Of a stretch of DNA of 7,386 bases, positions 6,001 through 7,386 are shown in pieces; position 1 is the first letter of the stretch; every line of letters begins with the position of its first letter. The stretch comes from Endomicrobium sp. (GTDB taxonomy: Bacteria > Elusimicrobiota > Endomicrobiia > Endomicrobiales > Endomicrobiaceae), in the NCBI GenBank assembly GCA_031277075.1, contig JAISLV010000195.1, forward strand, positions 1-7,386. The letters run 5' to 3'. The notes below the pieces were generated by a model. That model was not told the origin of the DNA, did no database searches, and saw nothing but the letters and a program-made list of their open reading frames with translations. The translations under genes were made by a program, and so were the position numbers.

Positions 6001-7386
6001 TTTCTTTCCTGCGCTTATGGCTGTGGGCAGTTTAATTCCGTTTGGAATAGGAACATATGTGCGTCTTGCCGCTCAAAGCGCGGAACTTTTGTTTCCCGGA
6101 ATTTCAGGGCAAAATCTTATAAATAAAATCAATCAATCGGGTTATCTTATAAACGACGCCGTAAAAAGAGATATGCTGAGGCTTAACGCTTCGGGGCAAA
6201 CGCAAAGACTGCATGTCTATAGCGAAAGGCAGGAGAGAAACGCAAGGGAATGGTTTAACAAAAACGAAAGAGAAAACGTGAGGCAGTTATTGCAAAGATG
6301 GGTTGAAAGCGATCTTGGGATTTCGGGGATTATTGAAATAAGACTGCCTAACAGGCTGCTAGACGGATACTCTTACGACGCCAACCGAGACCCTGCGGAA
6401 GTTTTTAACGAATATTTAAGTTCGCTAAGGAACGATATATATCTGCAGGCTTTGAACGAAATCGTCAAAAAAGTTCAAGTTCCTACGGCTGAAGATACTG
6501 CGCTTTTTAACGCTATGATGCGCGCGAAAAAATATTTTGACGCTACTTATCCTCAAGGCGCTTATCCGCAAAATATCAGAGAAGCTATACAGAAAGTTGA
6601 CGCCGCCGTTGCGAAAAGAAGCGATATTGTAAGCGGTAAATTGTCTTTACTTAAAACCAAACTTGGCGATATAACAAGAGACGACGCGTTTTTAACGCGG
6701 GAACTTGTAAGACATTATTACGACGTTGACGATACGCTAGAGGCTGTAAGAGCTTTGTCTGCGGCAACGCCTTCAACGACGGCGCAAAGAGTTTCGGCGC
6801 AAGTTAGAACGGCGTCTCAGTCGCAGCCGATTTTATACGACAATCAAAGAATGGACGTTTTTTTGCAGGAGATGGCAGCTTTTAGAAATTTTTACGAAAA
6901 TCCGCTTATCAAAAATCAAATATCAAAATACTTTTCAGCTTTAAGAAACGACCAAGAAGCGCGCGAATTGGCGAATTTGCTTATTATGAGCCAAGTTCTC
7001 GCCGCTCAAAATCCGAATATAGAACAGGCTTTGACGCCTGAGCTTAGAAATACGGCTATTGCGTATTTGCCCGCTTTTGCCTCAACCGAAATAAAAGCCG
7101 CTTACGAGGCTATACGCCGAGCGGGAACGCAAGACGCCAAACTTGCCGATTTAAACGCCAAATTTCAAACTTTAAGAGACCATTTAAATTTTTATCACGC
7201 GCATTTAAACGCCGAAATTTCTCAATCTATAAATTCGCCTGCAACTGTCGGAAATATTCGTCTTTTAAAGGAAGCCGCTAAAGAAATTGTAAGGATACAA
7301 AGACAGGTTTTAGCTATTCAGGCGGAAATTTCAAGGCTTCAGCGTTCGCAAGGCAGAGCGGATTTTGCTCGGCTTGGCGGGCTTAT
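1..7386 (+). CDS. Internal fragment of a giant membrane-anchored alpha-helical repeat protein, partial at both ends
   Basis: One forward frame (first complete codon at base 2, last at 7382-7384) is open through all 2461 codons without a stop. No start codon or ribosome binding site can be assigned because the gene begins before and ends after the window. Codon use is uniform throughout (AGA for Arg, frequent ATA for Ile, GAC favoured for Asp, alanine codons abundant), which argues for one intact gene without a frameshift. The order is: helical region, coiled coil, five membrane hairpins, signal-peptide-like helix, Glu/Gln/Pro/Ala linker, then about 1690 residues of soluble helical sequence with four copies of a degenerate domain. 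Only one Cys is present (codon 4598-4600). I found no Walker A, HExxH zinc, LPxTG or carrier-protein motif. The function is unknown; a surface or periplasmic scaffold or adhesin-like role is inferred from the architecture only. Confidence 0.96.
2..349 (+). other. N-terminal hydrophilic helical segment of the giant protein (residues 1-116)
   Basis: This is the first part of the protein visible here. It is rich in Asn, Asp, Lys and aromatic residues and has helix-forming character, with no hydrophobic segment. A 17-codon stretch at 161-211 (pattern GFT..DI..LR....QY) closely matches one at 3386-3436 in the long C-terminal region, which suggests that the sequence before the membrane block derives from the same helical repeat stock. 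By the basic-loop argument given for the membrane block, it should lie in the cytoplasm. No known domain was recognised. Confidence 0.6.
350..628 (+). other. Predicted coiled coil before the membrane block (residues 117-209)
   Basis: This is a long run of Lys, Glu, Asp, Gln and Ala with hydrophobic residues at roughly heptad spacing and no proline until the Lys-Pro near 629. The densest part is about 500-600, with repeated Glu-Lys-Asp-Ile and Ala-Glu-Glu-Gln-Leu type units. Such segments usually dimerise or form a stiff rod. It is followed by a basic, weakly amphipathic stretch (about 640-745) leading into the first membrane helix, which places it on the cytoplasmic side by the positive-inside rule. 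Confidence 0.75.
746..886 (+). repeat. Membrane hairpin repeat H1
   Basis: Two hydrophobic helices (about 746-811 and 824-886) are separated by a short Gly/Ser/Ala turn ending in Leu-Ser-Pro. The second helix finishes in a Phe-rich stretch followed by a basic Lys-Pro-Leu segment. The Ser-Pro at the start of the second helix and the basic end are shared with later hairpins. A basic loop of about 49 residues follows. Confidence 0.65.
1034..1168 (+). repeat. Membrane hairpin repeat H2
   Basis: Helix 1 spans about 1034-1081 and helix 2 about 1091-1168, with a Ser-Ser-Pro turn between them. The second helix is very rich in alanine and ends in Ile-Asn-Ile-Phe-Asn-Lys. It is followed by the most basic loop of the block (1169-1285), with many Lys and Arg residues. 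The layout matches H1. Confidence 0.65.
1286..1410 (+). repeat. Membrane hairpin repeat H3
   Basis: Helix 1 (about 1286-1345) has Ile, Val and Ala runs, and helix 2 (about 1349-1410) follows a Gly-Ala-Trp turn that replaces the Ser-Pro of H1 and H2. It ends at a Gln-Phe-Ala-Gly-Lys-Lys segment, again giving a basic cytoplasmic loop, though a shorter one (1411-1465). Confidence 0.6.
1466..1624 (+). repeat. Membrane hairpin repeat H4, with a long first arm
   Basis: The first arm (1466-1576) is about 37 residues long, with a central Lys, and may be one long helix or two short ones. The second arm (about 1577-1624) starts at a Leu-Pro and ends in Ile-Tyr-Phe-Leu-Arg. H4 and H5 resemble each other more than the other hairpins: both have an Ala-Val-Leu element before a Lys in the first arm, a Pro-Val pair opening the second arm, and an aromatic end, which points to a recent duplication. 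Confidence 0.6.
1691..1846 (+). repeat. Membrane hairpin repeat H5, closest to H4
   Basis: The first arm (about 1691-1786) contains Ala-Val-Leu-Lys at its centre, as in H4. The second arm starts with Asn-Pro-Val (about 1784-1792) and ends in Leu-Leu-Tyr-Phe-Asp-Lys, parallel to the Leu-Pro-Val start and Ile-Tyr-Phe-Leu-Arg end of H4. It is followed at once by the short basic segment that opens the signal-peptide-like helix. Confidence 0.6.
1847..1921 (+). other. Internal signal-peptide-like helix closing the membrane block
   Basis: After H5 comes a short basic start (Asp-Lys-Thr-Arg), then a leucine-rich core (LLLALLGFTVPL, about 1871-1906), then Ser-Gly-Phe-Ala ending at 1918, followed by Gln-Gln-Ala-Glu. 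These are the n, h and c parts of a type I signal peptide, with small residues at -3 (Gly) and -1 (Ala). It comes after the membrane hairpins rather than at a protein start. It may simply be the last transmembrane helix, exporting the C-terminal part; it may also be cut by signal peptidase, releasing that part. Sequence alone cannot separate these two options. Confidence 0.5.
1922..2320 (+). other. Low-complexity Glu/Gln/Ala/Pro-rich linker (residues 641-773)
   Basis: The sequence begins with a Lys/Glu run (about 1955-2010), passes through Pro/Ala/Gln repeats (about 2078-2120, including Ala-Ala-Pro-Ala units), and continues with Gln/Arg/Ala-rich stretches to about 2250. It has few large hydrophobic residues and is probably disordered. 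Its position right after the exporting helix is typical of a spacer that crosses the envelope or peptidoglycan before folded domains begin. That role is inferred. Confidence 0.75.
2321..2965 (+). other. First soluble helical region, leading into repeat domain A
   Basis: It opens with an aromatic segment and a Gly/Ser/Ala/Gln-rich stretch (2363-2425), then becomes helical. The motif ISNMDFSAM at 2618-2644 resembles ISNIDYFNM at 4307-4333, and related Asn-x-Asp motifs occur at 3557-3580 and 5750-5770, each ahead of one of the four repeat domains. An Asn-rich run (about 2887-2900) follows a Leu-Arg-Ser helix start. I recognise no known domain. Confidence 0.6.
2966..3205 (+). repeat. Degenerate repeat domain, copy A (residues 989-1068)
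   Basis: The copy starts Asn-Tyr, has SL at positions 7-8 and a Phe at 16, then DG..(I/V)(I/V)GW, an Asp-rich helix containing VFLD and Glu-Arg, and ends WIN...EIP. Against copy B, the first 26 positions share Asn, Tyr, Ser, Leu, Phe, two Ala, Asp and Gly, with several conservative changes. The DG..GW block and the following Glu-Asn also match. The last 31 positions align with B without gaps, including Asp, Glu-Arg, Leu and a final Pro. The fold and function are unknown. The alignment was made by eye. Confidence 0.6.
3206..4036 (+). other. Helical region between repeat domains A and B
   Basis: It starts with an Asn/Ala-rich, proline-containing stretch (3212-3310) with alternating residues that could be a short beta or disordered segment. 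It then turns helical. The GF..AEI..LR....QY block at 3386-3436 matches 161-211. The Asn-Leu-Asp motif lies at 3557-3580. The helix at 3641-3706 (LRSELIRRY, then Asn-Ala-Gly) matches 5831-5908. A charged, probably coiled helix with a Lys-Glu-Leu-Lys-Glu core lies at about 3920-3970. Confidence 0.6.
4037..4282 (+). repeat. Degenerate repeat domain, copy B (residues 1346-1427)
   Basis: It begins Asn-Tyr, then has Ser-Leu, a Phe pair, ADG, VVGWSWGN, a Gly/His/Thr/Trp-containing insertion of about five residues relative to copy A, then TYFD, Glu-Arg-Asp, a Leu-Thr-Phe-Asp helix start and a final Pro. It is the best-kept copy and links the others: the DG..GW part pairs it with A, and the SW.N and YF...H..ER parts pair it with C. 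The tryptophan density is high for this protein, so the conserved Trp and Gly residues are probably core positions of a small fold. Confidence 0.6.
4283..4924 (+). other. Helical region between repeat domains B and C, with the only cysteine
   Basis: ISNIDYFNM at 4307-4333 mirrors the motif at 2618-2644, and the helix after it (Ile-Leu-Ile-Asn-Ala-Tyr) is similar in spacing. A Leu-Arg-Asp helix with a downstream Ile-x-Cys-Ile lies at about 4544-4606; 4598-4600 is the only Cys codon in the window. A short hydrophobic helix (4781-4828, containing Val-Leu-Ala-Pro and Leu-Phe-Leu-Pro) comes just before copy C. It resembles the longer hydrophobic stretch at 6002-6115, which comes before copy D. Confidence 0.6.
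4925..5173 (+). repeat. Degenerate repeat domain, copy C (residues 1642-1724)
   Basis: The start (PKSTPTAL) takes the place of the Asn-Tyr start of A and B. It continues with WSDADLAELGN, ASWQN, a GYSYY turn, YF, His, Asn-Glu-Arg, then WIN, and ends QIP. The pieces from YF to WIN align with copy A without gaps (Phe, Glu-Arg, Trp-Ile-Asn), and SW.N and YF align with copy B. It lacks the clear Asp-Gly of A and B, keeping only a Gly at that place. This is weaker than the A/B match, but the order and spacing of the blocks are kept. Confidence 0.5.
5174..6268 (+). other. Long helical region between repeat domains C and D
   Basis: The first part (about 5174-5410) is rich in Asp, Asn, Trp and Tyr. 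A charged, probably coiled-coil stretch follows (5417-5641), with many Arg, Glu, Leu and Ile residues. The motif FNADEIM at 5750-5770 is the counterpart of the Asn-x-Asp motifs before A, B and C. The helix at 5831-5908 matches 3641-3706. The hydrophobic segment at 6002-6115 is listed separately. Basic and Asn/Gln-rich helices (6119-6268) lead into copy D. No known domain was recognised. Confidence 0.6.
6002..6115 (+). other. Isolated hydrophobic segment in the soluble region (residues 2001-2038)
   Basis: About 20 residues from FFPALMAVGSLIPFGIG onward are hydrophobic, with Phe-Pro and Ile-Pro-Phe breaks, followed by a helix with one Arg and a Leu-Phe-Pro-Gly end. It is the only stretch after the linker that could dip into a membrane. 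It could equally be a buried helix of a large helical fold. A shorter segment of similar character stands in the equivalent place before copy C (4781-4828). The Ile-Pro-Phe and Leu-Phe-Pro spacing loosely recalls LETM1-type domains, but the match is too weak to name. Confidence 0.45.
6269..6484 (+). repeat. Degenerate repeat domain, copy D (residues 2090-2161)
   Basis: It starts in an Arg-Glu-Asn helix with Leu-Leu, then Trp, an Asp, an Ile-Ile segment, Asn, Leu-Leu-Asp-Gly-Tyr, and an Asn-Arg-Asp turn. It goes on with VFNEYLSS, Arg-Asn, and ends QVP. The first 36 positions align with copy A without gaps, with Tyr replacing the conserved Trp after Gly. The VF..(L)S and Arg-Asn parts also match A. 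It is the most diverged copy, shorter by about ten residues, and the least certain. Confidence 0.4.
6485..7386 (+). other. C-terminal helical region in the window, running off the edge
   Basis: This part is entirely hydrophilic to mildly amphipathic helix with Ala, Gln, Arg, Lys and Glu. A Ser/Thr/Gln/Ala-rich, likely flexible stretch lies at about 6755-6830. A helix starting LTPELRN (about 7037-7057) has the same cap and Leu-Arg pattern as helices at 3641 and 5831. The final 180 bases (from about 7200) are charged and heptad-like (Leu, Ile and Val between Lys, Arg, Glu and Gln) and probably form a coiled coil. No fifth copy of the repeat domain is seen before the edge, so it may lie beyond it. 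Confidence 0.6.

Overview
The whole window lies inside one protein-coding gene. A single forward reading frame, with its first complete codon at base 2, runs from edge to edge with no stop: 2461 complete codons, and neither the start nor the end of the gene is present. The protein is therefore longer than 2461 residues and belongs to the class of giant bacterial proteins. I see no intergenic DNA, RNA gene, insertion sequence, CRISPR array, promoter or terminator, and no second gene that can be defended. I do not recognise the gene as a named family.

Layout in window residue numbers (residue 1 = bases 2-4). Residues 1-116 are hydrophilic and helical. Residues 117-209 form a charged coiled coil. 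Residues 249-640 are a membrane block built from five related helix hairpins joined by lysine/arginine-rich loops. The block ends in a helix that looks like an internal signal peptide (bases 1847-1921). Residues 641-773 are a low-complexity Glu/Gln/Ala/Pro linker. Residues 774-2461 are a very long, soluble, mostly alpha-helical region. Reading by eye, I find a degenerate domain of about 72-83 residues four times in this region (called A, B, C and D here). Each copy ends at a proline and sits in a larger module of roughly 300-450 residues.

The pattern of basic loops suggests that the N-terminal coiled coil is cytoplasmic, the five hairpins sit in the inner membrane, and the final helix carries the linker and repeat region out of the cytoplasm. 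The protein has only one cysteine in 2461 residues, which fits a long extracytoplasmic part. A working picture is a giant membrane-anchored protein that exposes a long helical-repeat arm. I saw no recognised catalytic motif, so a structural, adhesive or scaffold role is more economical than an enzymatic one, but this is inference.

Organism: a bacterium with moderately low GC, strong use of AGA (Arg), ATA (Ile) and GAC (Asp), and giant alpha-helical genes. This resembles gut-type Elusimicrobiota, or alternatively Omnitrophota, where giant genes are known. The assignment rests on codon style and gene size alone and is weak.
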